In this document: piece after piece, positions 29,909-38,613 of the stretch
Position numbering within the stretch: the stretch's first letter is position 1
Layout: each line of letters begins with the position of its first letter
Source of the DNA: Lineolata rhizophorae
Taxonomy: Eukaryota > Ascomycota > Dothideomycetes > Lineolatales > Lineolataceae
Assembly (NCBI GenBank): GCA_010093515.1
Contig: MU001696.1
Coordinates: 1 to 38,613, forward strand
Direction of reading: 5' to 3'
Length of the DNA stretch: 38,613 nt
Made by a program: the position numbers and the translations under genes
Notes under the pieces: generated by a model
Database searches by the model: none
Told to the model about the DNA's origin: nothing
Seen by the model: only the letters and a program-made list of their open reading frames with translations

Positions 29909-32365
29909 TCACATCACCGTACAACAGTATACCACTCTCACCCCGTCTTCTTCCCCCTGCGGCCCCCTCTCCCGCTCCTCTTGCATCCTCCTGCTCCGCC
30001 TCCTACTCGGCGTCGCCGTCATCGTCCCCATCTCCCTCATCTCCCGCCACTCGTCCGCCGTCGGCGCCGTCCGCCGGCCCCTCCCGCTCACCACGTACCA
30101 CATCCAGGCGGGCACGCGCCACTGCCAGCGGCGCCGCTGTCCGTGGTCGTCGGCGGCGGCGGCGGGAGCGGGCGCCGCGGCGGCGGCGGACTCGACGGCG
30201 CGAAGGGGGCTGCGCGGAGGCGGCGTCGTGGGGCCGGCCTCGGCGTCATGCGTCGGCACCGGCGCGTAGCGGCGAGACCGGTGGTGGCCGCCCCCCGGAG
30301 ACGAACCAGCCGGAGTGCGCGGCGAAGGGCGCGCGGGCGAGGAACGAGCGGGAGCGCGCGGGGCAGAGCGCACCGGGGTAGTGGGGCCCCGCGGCGAGGC
30401 GACGGCGGCAGCGGGCGAAGGGCGCGCCGGCGAGGGACGCGCGGGTGACTGGCGGACGGGCGAGACGCGCGTGGGAGACTCGGACCCCTGCACCGCGCGC
30501 ACGCTCGTCGCGGCCTCGCCGCATCTGAACTCGTCCAGCGGCCTCAGCGGTAGCGCCGGCGGCGACTCCGCACGGCGGTCGGAGCGGCGGCGGCGGCGCT
30601 GGCGGCGCTCGTGCCGGCGGTCGTCGTGCCGGCGGCGGGGCGTCGCCGGCTCCGGCATAGGCGACCCCTGCGAAGTCGTCGATGGCCCGGCCTGCTCCTC
30701 GTCGCTGTCGTCGACGGCGCCGGCCAGCCAGCGGCGCACGTTGGCCTCGGCCTGAGGGCTGCCGGAGGCGCCGCCGCGCAGGCGCAGCTGGGGTTGCGAT
30801 GCGCCATTGGCGCCGCGGGAGGCGATGGCCGGCGAGCGCCAGACCGGGCGCGGGATGCGCGAGGGGGGCTGGGCGCGAGGAGGAGGAGGCGGCAGCGGCG
30901 ACGGGACCGGCGGGAACGCGAAGGCGAAGTTGAGGGAGGTGCGGTTCCCAGGAGTGGCGGCGGCAGAGACGAAGGCGGAGGCCGAGCGCGGAGGCGGGGC
31001 CCGAGGCGCGAAGACGTCGTCGTCTTCGTCGGCCCCTTCGACGACAGGGCCCGAGCCCCCAGACGACGAGGACGAGCTCGCGGGCCTCGAGACGCGGTTC
31101 GACGACGGGTCTCTGATGCGCACGCACGTCTCGGATTGGCTGCGGAGCGTGCGCGCGGCGTCGTCGGGGCGACGGAGGATGGAGATCGGGTTCGGGACCC
31201 GCGCGCGCGGGTCCACGTTGACCGTCGCCGTGGACGCGTTCGGGTCTGTGTCGCCAGCCCAGTTGTCGGACGAGGAGGAGGAGGCGTCGCCGCCGCGAGG
31301 AGAGGAGAATCGACGCTCGGCTTCTGCCGCCGCCAGCGCCGCAGCCGCCGCCGGCGCCGCCGAGCGCGTCCGGAACATGCTGCTCATGAAGCGGCGCATG
31401 TTGCCGCCCCGGGCCCGGGAGCTGTTGGTGGTGGCAGGAGGGCGCTCGGCGGTGCAGGAGACGGTGTAGGTGGGCTCGGCGTGCGCGTCGCCCGGGACCC
31501 CGAACAGGAAGTCGAGGTCAGGATAGTTTCGCGTAGCGGGCTCCGGGGCGGAGGAACGAGAGCGCGCCGTCGAGGCGGGCGCGGACGGAGGAGCTGGCCC
31601 TGAGCGGACTGTAAATGAGACGGTCTTGAGGATGACGGTGGTGGGAATGGTGGAAGGAGAGAGGGGAGGAGAGGGAAGGGAAGAGGGGCCTTGCATTCTG
31701 CGGGGGGCTTGGTTATCAATGCCCCCATTGGCCGCGCCGGCGTGGTCATGCGGCTGCTGTAGCTCCGGTCCCTGCTGTTGTTGTTGTTGCTGCTGATCTA
31801 TGCCAGCAGCGAGTGAATTTCCGCCGGGATTCACTTCCGTCTCCGCCTTCCTGCTCTTCTTTCGCAGCTTCTTGCGCTGCTTCTTGGCCTCCTTGCCCGC
31901 CGATGGCGGGCCACCTTCACCTTCCTCTTTGGCCCCTTCGGGGTACCACTGCTGTTGAAGCAGTGATTCCGGGAGCGAAACTTCGCTCGAGTATTCGTGC
32001 CCGTCCAGTTCATCCTCGGGCTCCGTCCCCGTCCGGTCCGCCTTCTTCTTGCGCCCGAACAGCCGCTTGAAGAAGCCCTTGCGGCGGGCTTGCGGCTCCA
32101 CCAGCGAGTGCGGCGGAGGCTGGTACGCCGCCGCCGGGAGGGGAGGCAATGGGCTAGCCTGAAGGTCGGTCCCGCCCGGGTGAGGCAGCGCGGGCATGGA
32201 ACGCGAGGCCGCGACGTGTAAGAGGTTGTCTGGGTCGTGGTTCGCGTGGTGGCGGACGTGACGCATGCCGCGGCGGTGGGTCGGGGTCCAAGGGCGGTGA
32301 GGAGAGGAGGAGCGCCGGGAGAGAGTAGGAAGGGGGGGGAGAGGCTTGTTGATGAAAGAAGCCAT
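29909..32365 (-). CDS. low-complexity Ser/Pro/Arg-rich protein with C-terminal CaaX-like box
   Basis: Single-exon gene of 818 residues with no family I recognise. The protein begins MASFINKPLPPLP, a PxxP motif that could bind SH3 domains. A basic patch (KRLFGRKKK, about 99-107) and a poly-Q run follow. Long Ser/Arg/Pro/Ala-rich disorder comes next, with many SP/TP sites including a run of SPARPSP-like repeats in the last third. It ends YCCTVM: C-T-V-M fits a CaaX prenylation box, and the preceding Cys could be palmitoylated. Membrane attachment of a disordered scaffold is thus conceivable, but inferred. The ATG at 32365 is the first in the frame; upstream the frame is open only from a non-ATG codon. 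Codon choice is GC-rich, like the neighbouring genes. Confidence 0.75.
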   Translation of the reverse strand: MASFINKPLPPLPTLSRRSSSPHRPWTPTHRRGMRHVRHHANHDPDNLLHVAASRSMPALPHPGGTDLQASPLPPLPAAAYQPPPHSLVEPQARRKGFFKRLFGRKKKADRTGTEPEDELDGHEYSSEVSLPESLLQQQWYPEGAKEEGEGGPPSAGKEAKKQRKKLRKKSRKAETEVNPGGNSLAAGIDQQQQQQQQGPELQQPHDHAGAANGGIDNQAPRRMQGPSSLPSPPLSPSTIPTTVILKTVSFTVRSGPAPPSAPASTARSRSSAPEPATRNYPDLDFLFGVPGDAHAEPTYTVSCTAERPPATTNSSRARGGNMRRFMSSMFRTRSAAPAAAAALAAAEAERRFSSPRGGDASSSSSDNWAGDTDPNASTATVNVDPRARVPNPISILRRPDDAARTLRSQSETCVRIRDPSSNRVSRPASSSSSSGGSGPVVEGADEDDDVFAPRAPPPRSASAFVSAAATPGNRTSLNFAFAFPPVPSPLPPPPPRAQPPSRIPRPVWRSPAIASRGANGASQPQLRLRGGASGSPQAEANVRRWLAGAVDDSDEEQAGPSTTSQGSPMPEPATPRRRHDDRRHERRQRRRRRSDRRAESPPALPLRPLDEFRCGEAATSVRAVQGSESPTRVSPVRQSPARPSPARPSPAAAVASPRGPTTPVRSAPRAPARSSPARPSPRTPAGSSPGGGHHRSRRYAPVPTHDAEAGPTTPPPRSPLRAVESAAAAAPAPAAAADDHGQRRRWQWRVPAWMWYVVSGRGRRTAPTADEWREMREMGTMTATPSRRRSRRMQEERERGPQGEEDGVRVVYCCTVM

Positions 32366-34938
32366 GGTGAGGTTGTTGTGGAAGAGGCGGAAGGAGAAGT
32401 GGTGTCTGTGGGTATGAGAAGAGAGAGAAGAGAAAGGTGAGGTGTGGTCGGTCGTGCAGAAGCGCACGAAAAGGTCGAAGCTAGCTCGCGATGCGAGACG
32501 ATGTCAGAAGCCTAGAAAGTGTCCTGGCGTCTGCACAATCGACAAAATAAGCCGGAAGGTCGCGGAAGGTGTCGACTCTTAGGGGACCAAACAGAGACAG
32601 GCAATCCAATCCGAAGTGGGAAGTGGCCGTGGCAACAACCGATCTTCGAAAGACGCGAGAGCTAGAGATCGCACCAGTCTGTTGAAAGAGGCAGGCAAAC
32701 TCGCTCTCTAGGTCTCGGAAGAAGCGAAGAAAGGTGGTCGATCGAGGCTGGAAGAGAGAAGAGGTCCAATGAGGACGCGTGCTCCGCGCAACGTGAGGTA
32801 CCAGAACGGTCGCAGGAGGCGAGAAACAGAGAGACCAAGCCGGCAGGAAGGTCAAGCGCGTCTCAAGAGAAAAGGACGGGAAGAAGACGCTCGGATCCTT
32901 AGCTCGAAGAGGTGCGAGCGAGGCGAAGCCTGAAGGCCGACCGTGGCACGCGTCTGCAAAGAGGAGAAGCAAGCAAGACGACGGCGCAAGACGACGGTGC
33001 AGCTCGAGAGAGAAAAGAGGAACGAGGTTCTGCGGGTCTAAAGAGCAAGGAAGGAAGAAAGGTGGCGTGAGTCTTCGGCGGCAGACAAGCAAGGCTTTGG
33101 CACGTCTCGTCTCTCGTGCACGATGATGCGAAACTGCACGCGCCTGCAAAGAGACGAAGCTGGCAGGTCGTGCAGGCCTCGAGAGAGACCGTAGACGGGC
33201 GAAAGTCGTGCGAGTCTAGCGACAGAAGACAAGAGCCGGTTGTGCTTGAGAGAAGTGCAGAAGATACAAGCTTGTACGCGTCGTGAGAGCGAAGCTGGAA
33301 GCTGTGTGGGTTCTGCAACGTGGGGGAAGAAAGATCACAAGCGGCAGAAGCTCCGCGGCAGACAAGACCTTACGGCGGCGACCTTTGTGGGCTCGGCAGG
33401 ACTCGGTGCCGCCGTGCCGAGTCGATTGTTTGTCTATTGACACTTTGCTCCATTGGCGTGCCCGGCTACCGAAGAGGAAGGGGTGCCTAGTTGGGAAGGC
33501 GCGACCAGGAGTCTGCCAACTACGCTGTCTACTCTTCCACGACAGAAGAATCTCAGTGCACAGGAGCCTGTGGGATTTGGTTCGACGCAATGGCACATGA
33601 AACAGCCGTTTCGAACCCTTCTCAAGACGCAGGTGGATGTTGTGACGGGCTACAGTCTGGATATACGTCCTGGCACGCTAACTCAAAAGGGAAACTTGGA
33701 TGAACCCATCACTCATTTGCTGCGCAGAATGGCCATCGGTTCGAGAGTTGCGAGCATCTCCAATGAGCGACTCGGCTTCAACTGGATGCGACGGGCATCT
33801 CCCAAGAGCGCAAAGATTATGCTCATTTTAGCTAGCTAAGACGTCGGAATCGGGCACTTGTGACGCTATCGTCGAACATCCAAAGCAAGTGGTTTGGGGT
33901 TTGGCCGAGCTATTTGCGGGGCGGGCCGACCTTTCTCCGATTCGAGTGGCCATGCCGCTTTGGTATTGGGCGTATTCCAGGTTGAGCTCAGCTTGGCGGA
34001 AGATGCGTAAATCCGTGGTCAATCCCTGGAAAGTAGCGGGTTGGACTCGATGTTGTAAGTTTGGGTGTCTTTGCTAACTTGTGCCGTGCACAGGTTCTTT
34101 ACATTCTGAGCTTATAGCTTTGCCATTCGAAATCGGAATAGGACTAAATTGTGCTAGAAAACGCTCGAGAACAGGCTAGATCTCTCTTCCAATCGAGTCA
34201 GCCGCCTGGACGCTAAGCAGATTGCAATGTACAAATACGCAGGTTAAAATGTGGCGCATAGTGTTTCTATCACAAATACAGGCTTACAGCACGAGCTCCT
34301 ACGCCAGAGAATATATCAAAGTCATGATTCGTTCATGTCTACACCAGATCATTCGAAACTATTCAAAACCCGAGGCCTGTTACCTGGTATGCTGATTTAT
34401 AGACAAAATTCGTCTCGAAGTAAAAAGGAAGGATTCGCTGCAGCCCAAAATAATGTCCTCGATGAAGCTTTGCTCTTTCTGTGGTACAACCAGCAGGCCT
34501 GCGCCACAAAGCGTCTCTCAAATATGCGTCGTACATTCGGTACCTCTAATTAATATTTTATTGACTTCCTCTTTAATTTATCTAATCCACGCGATCCATT
34601 GCGAAAAGTCATTATTTTGAGGTCCTGCGACATTGTCGACCATGGTAGCCAACCCGCACGGCGCCGTTGCCCCGCGCCGCGCCCAAGCGACCCCGATGAC
34701 GCGCCTTTGTTTTCGGCTGTTGACGTTTTGCCCAAAGCAGCAACGCCGCGCCCGGAACAACCTTGCGCCGCGCGCAACTCGACCACATCCGCCTGAGCTC
34801 TGCGCGCCGCAGCGCAAATACCGCCTGCCACATATCGTGCGCTCTCGCACCGACTCAATTCGGTCTCTTCGTCTCTCCCTACCACCTTCTCCGATTCAGG
34901 CTGCAGCCACGAAGGCCGGACTACAAACTGCAGCCGCA
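32366..34938. promoter_or_regulatory. long divergent upstream region of the CaaX-like gene and the kinesin
   Basis: About 2.6 kb between divergent start codons. From about 32640 to 33340 the plus strand is strongly purine-rich, so the transcript of the minus-strand gene would have a pyrimidine-rich leader. This part contains diverged internal repeats. From about 33450 to 34560 no gene or motif is recognised. The stretch just before the kinesin ATG (about 34855-34900) is pyrimidine-rich. An upstream in-frame ATG at 34642 in a strong context could extend the kinesin by 99 residues. Confidence 0.5.
32946..33188. repeat. diverged direct repeats in the upstream region
   Basis: A 25-bp word at 32946-32970 recurs at 33136-33160 with three mismatches. 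Each copy is followed by TGCAG..CTCGAGAGAGA (32998-33013 and 33171-33188). Inside the first copy a 13-bp unit AAGACGACGGYGC is tandemly doubled (32975-32987, 32988-33000). This suggests an old tandem duplication with a period of about 175-190 bp. Confidence 0.6.
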
Positions 34939-37279
34939 ATGGACCCCCGCTTGTTTAGAAGTCTCACCCCGGACCTGCGCTTTCCGGCGTCGCCATACGG
35001 CTTCGAGTCCAGTGCGAGCATGCCGTCGCTGCGCGGATTCGAGCCCGAACCCGTCATGACATCGCCAATTGTGGACGACGGCATGAATGGCGGGATGATG
35101 GCGCACCATCCAGGTGCCCCCTGGATGAATGGCGCCGCCCAACAACCAGACCAGGAGGCCGCAAATGTCAAGGTGGTAGTGCGGTGTCGCAAGTTTCTAC
35201 AGAGAGGTGAGTGGCCTTACCTTCTTGTTAATTCTCATCCATGTCATTTTTGGCCACGATGCTGGAGTAAGATGAGAAATTAGCGAGCGATCTAATCACC
35301 GAAAGGGCTCTCCAGAACTCGACCGAAACGCACAATGCCTAATCAAAATGAATCCCAACACGCAACAAACCACTCTCATCCCGCCTGCTGCCGGTGAGGT
35401 GTCATCCTCCGGTGCACACGGCAAAGGCCGCCGGCCCCTCGACGAGAAGAGCTTCACCTTCGACCATTCCTTCTGGTCCCACAACGAGACCGACCCGCAC
35501 TACGCCACGCAAGAAGACATCTACCACTCCTTCGGCGTGGAGTTCCTCGACCACAACTTCGAAGGCTACCACACGTGCATATTCGCCTACGGCCAGACGG
35601 GTTCCGGCAAGAGCTACACCATGATGGGCACGCCGGAGCAACCGGGCCTAATACCTCGTACGTGCGGAGAGCTCTTCGACCGCATCAACAACCACCCGGA
35701 GCCCAACACCACGTACAATGTGTATGTGTCGTACTTTGAGGTGTATAATGAACATGTCAGGGATCTTCTTGTTCCAAGAACGAGCCCACCTAGCTACCTC
35801 AAGATCCGCGAGTCGCCGGCAGATGGCGTCTACGTGCAAGGTCTCACAGATGTACAAGTCAAGAACTACGATGATGTCGCACGCCTCATGAAGGCAGGTG
35901 ATACAGTAAGATTTCCCCCTTCCCATTGACCTCTTCTGCTTCCCTTCGTTCACTCTTCCACTAACGTACTTCTCCACCAGAATCGCACCACCGCCTCCAC
36001 TAAGATGAACGATACCTCCTCACGATCCCACGCCGTCTTCACCATCGTGCTCAAGCAGATCGCGCACGACATGGACACGGACGAGACTGTGGAGCGCACG
36101 GCGCGCATGCGCCTCGTCGACCTGGCCGGCTCGGAACGCGCCAAAGCCACCGAGGCCAAAGGTCAACGCCTAGTCGAGGGCGGCAAGATCAACCAGTCCC
36201 TCACAACGCTCGGCCGAGTCATCGCCGCTCTAGCCGACCAAGCCGCAGCCGGTGGAGGCGGCGGATCCGGCACGCCAACGCGGCCCGGCACGCCTCGGGG
36301 CGGCGGCGGCGGCGGCGTGAGCGGCAGCCCACGCAAACACAGCGCACCTGCCAAAGTGCCCTACCGCGACTCTGTGCTGACGTACCTGCTCAAGGACAGC
36401 CTTGGGGGCAACAGCAAGACGGCCATGGTGGCGTGCATCGCGCCGTCCGACTACGACGAGACGCTGTCGACGCTGCGGTACGCGGACCGGGCGAAGCGGA
36501 TCCGGACGCGGGCGACGGTGAACCGGGACGCGCTGAGCGCGGCGCAGCGCGACGCGCAGATCGCGGCCATGGCCGAGACGATACGCGCGCTGCAGCTCAA
36601 CCTCAACAGTGCGACGGCGCGCAACCGCGAGCGCGCCCTCTCGGAGCAGGAGGCGGCCGCCAACGCCGTCGAGGACTACCAGAAGCAGGTGGTCAAGATG
36701 CAGCGCCTCATGGACGAGAAGCGCCAGCTGGCCGAGCGCAAGATCGACCTGCTGGCCAGGGAGTGCGACGAGTTGCGGAGGGAGAACGCCAAGTTGAGGG
36801 GCGAGATCGAGCCGGTCAGGCGGCACTTGGGGCTCGCGCTCGGGGAGCTCAAGAACCCCATCGTTGTGCCGGGGACGGCGTCACCGACGAAGGCGGCGAC
36901 TGCTGTAGCGGGCACGAATAGGCAGTTGGCTAAGTGGGCGGGCGCCAAGGCGCGCGGCGTAGACGACGCGGAAGACAAGGAGAACGCGGGCGCGCGGGGG
37001 ATTACGGGCGATAATGGAGCAAAGGACGGCGGCGTTTTCGAAGATCGGGGATTTCATGGCGACGATGACGACAGCGGGCTCGACGAGGACGACGAGAGCG
37101 GGTACGAGGACTCGGGCAATGACGAGGAGGCCCTGGCGATCCAGAGAGACGCCGAGGAGCTCATGAAGGAGTTGGGGCTATGGCGCAAGAGACACGCGGA
37201 GGATGTGGCGCGGTTTGCGGAGCCGGGGGGGAGGTGCGGAAGTGGGCCGCTGATGGAGTTGGCCGCTTTCAATGGGTGA
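34939..37279 (+). CDS. short kinesin-3 (Unc104/KIF1-related) motor
   Basis: Microtubule motor, predicted 718 residues. Exons are 34939-35206, 35316-35905 and 35981-37279; introns are 109 and 75 bp. The motor starts near residue 77 ([10 protein letters not shown]). The P-loop GQTGSGKS is at 182-189, switch I NDTSSRSH at 296-303 and switch II DLAGSE at 333-338. The run [22 protein letters not shown] followed by [18 protein letters not shown] marks kinesin-3. Loop 12, Lys-rich in KIF1A, is here a Gly/Pro-rich insert (about 373-411). After the motor comes one coiled-coil stretch (about 490-580), then an acidic, low-complexity tail. I see no FHA or PH domain. This resembles the truncated fungal kinesin-3 type (Neurospora Nkin3), from memory. 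The 34939 start follows a pyrimidine-rich leader. The stop lies in a donor-like GTGAGG context, so a further exon cannot be excluded. Confidence 0.92.
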
Positions 37280-38189
37280 GGTTGCGAGGGCGCGTTGGTA
37301 GTTCCGTTTGGCCGGAGTCGGGAGCTATGATGTGAGGTTTGGCTTTGCTGACTGGCGTGTGGGATGTTCTGGACGCATTATTATTATGATAGAGTGCCTT
37401 CTATAAGCGACGGGACCTCGGTAGCGAAAGACTGCTTTTGATGATAAAAGAAATTATTTTATATGGCCGCGCAAATTACATTGGGACGACTTTCAGACCA
37501 TGCAGAGGTAACACCTGTCGTCTTTTTATGTTTCAGATAAAAAAGTGCTAGAGAACACTATTGGTCCTGGCGGTTCCTTAAGATACCCCATCAACTAACC
37601 TATCACCAAGTGAAGCAACCTATCCTGCTTACAGTTCGAATACACACTTGAGTCGAGCACGAAGGAGCAATTAGATGGGATCATTTACATAGCTTGACGA
37701 GGCCAATTTCTCGAGGAATCAGGCCTAGTAAATGCTTATACTGCCTGGATGTGGTAGCAGATAATAGTGAAACCTATTATCCATGTACAGACACTATTCG
37801 AGCAATCAGGATTGACCTTTCGTACATTTCCGACCCGACCAGACATCTCTCAAGGGCCTTGCTGCACATAATAACAATCTTATAGATTTAGAGACTCAGG
37901 AGCAGCAACTCCTTCCAGCCTACCTTGAAACTTCGACCCGGATCTAATCCGGATAAATGTACTCGAAACAAGCGGAACCGCTTAAACTAGGTAGTCATAT
38001 CAAACAAGACTTTCCACCTCAAACGCATATTGCGGTGACCTGCCGGAGTCTGCCTTCGTAATATTAAACATGAGCAACTGACTATCGCATGGGAGCTGGT
38101 GAGAGAATCGACCTGGCTACACAGCTATGACTTGCCGGTATATAATGAACTGCTTCTGACCGGTCATGGCCAGGGTTGGCGATGATACC
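37280..38189. other. intergenic downstream of the kinesin gene
   Basis: The 3' flank of the kinesin, with AT-rich words (TTATTATTATGATAG at 37379, AAATTATTTTATATGG at 37450) that could serve 3'-end formation. No gene is supported. Confidence 0.6.
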
Positions 38190-38526
38190 AATAGTATTAC
38201 ATAAACCGATAGATAGCCGACCGATAAGTTGGACCGATAGATATCAATACTATTGATTAGCTAGCCAATACTTATCAATACCCCGCTTCGCTGAAGAAAA
38301 TTTCTATAGAGAGCAAGAACAGCCCTAGATTAGAGAGAATATATAAATTGAGCTATCTGCTAGCCCGCTACGCGTAGGAAAGGAATTCCTTCCTCGCTCC
38401 TACGGAACCTAGGGTTAACAATAGCCTTGTAGTTAGCTGTATTAGCGGTAGCTAAGGGAGGAGGAGTATATATATTAGCCATTTTAAGAGAATAAATTTG
38501 AGGTTTATTTAGTATAGGTAACGTGT
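38190..38526. repeat. TpA-rich, RIP-like degenerate sequence
   Basis: By eye TpA is very frequent and CpA/TpG scarce here, as left by repeat-induced point mutation of old repeats in ascomycetes. Short words recur (CCGATAGATAG, ACCGATAGATATC). A hairpin-like stretch lies at 38374-38405 (CGTAGGA ... TCCTACG) around the 12-bp palindrome AAGGAATTCCTT (38380-38391). It is probably a repeat remnant; its family is not recognised. Confidence 0.5.
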
Positions 38527-38613
38527 AGTACCCCCTGGTCGGTCAGACCCCCTAGTCGGTCAGCTTCGCGTCTAGACGCGTCCATCAACTTTACACCTCA
38601 ATTCCTCCACCAC
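38527..38613. mobile_element. possible terminus of a Fot/pogo-type DNA transposon, cut by window end
   Basis: After a TA dinucleotide, two tandem 17-bp units CCCCCTRGTCGGTCAGM (38531-38547 and 38548-38564) are followed by the palindrome CGCGTCTAGACGCG (38567-38580). A pyrimidine-rich, CA-rich leader-like stretch follows. Doubled subterminal motifs next to a TA target are a feature of Tc1/mariner-pogo ends. No transposase is visible because the window ends. Confidence 0.35.

Noticed and set aside
30246-31603. Several long plus- and minus-strand frames overlapping the CaaX-like gene
   Set aside because: Arg/Ala/Gly-rich shadows. The chosen frame spans the whole locus with an ATG and a sensible C-terminus.
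32481-33149. 222-codon minus-strand frame upstream of the CaaX-like gene
   Set aside because: Reflects the pyrimidine-rich strand (Ser/Leu/Phe/Arg-rich); no domain and no homology pattern recognised.
1-38613. tRNA or rRNA genes, CRISPR arrays, bacterial operons
   Set aside because: No T-arm plus cloverleaf pattern, rRNA-like core or spaced direct repeats were found by eye, and gene structure is eukaryotic.

Overview
The window is nuclear DNA of a filamentous ascomycete (Pezizomycotina). Genes carry short GT-AG introns of about 50-200 bp. The protein families are fungal: a C2H2 plus fungal-specific regulator, an NmrA-like oxidoreductase, and a Spg1/Tem1 GTPase with a long low-complexity N-terminus. 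A Sordariomycete is my best guess, but this is not proven. I joined exons by hand using splice sites, reading phase and remembered family patterns. No RNA gene, CRISPR array or bacterial-type feature was seen.

Layout. 1-2872 has no gene I can support. 3071-22243 is an accessory metabolic block of eight genes: a C2H2/fungal_trans regulator (+), an alpha/beta hydrolase (-), an FAD monooxygenase FMO1 (-), a sugar-porter-type MFS transporter (+), a SnoaL-like small enzyme (-), an NmrA-like protein (-), a second FAD monooxygenase FMO2 (+, a paralogue of FMO1) and a zinc alcohol dehydrogenase (-). From 23641 the content changes to conserved cell-biology genes: the septation GTPase Spg1/Tem1 (-), the WD40 ribosome-assembly factor Rrb1/GRWD1 (+), an 818-residue low-complexity protein ending in a CaaX-like box (-), and a short kinesin-3 motor (+). 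The last ~400 bp is TpA-rich, RIP-like DNA running into what may be the end of a Fot/pogo-type DNA transposon cut by the window edge.

How the genes may work together. The 3-22 kb block has a regulator, a transporter, two hydroxylases, two dehydrogenase/reductase-type proteins, a hydrolase and a SnoaL-fold enzyme, but no polyketide, peptide or terpene backbone enzyme. It therefore looks like a catabolic or detoxification (perhaps aromatic) cluster, or the tailoring half of a larger cluster. FMO1 and the transporter share a divergent promoter, as do the NmrA-like gene and FMO2. A G-rich motif (GATGGGG) forms a tandem array upstream of the hydrolase and recurs in the NmrA/FMO2 promoter. This is a possible but unproven link to the C2H2 regulator.
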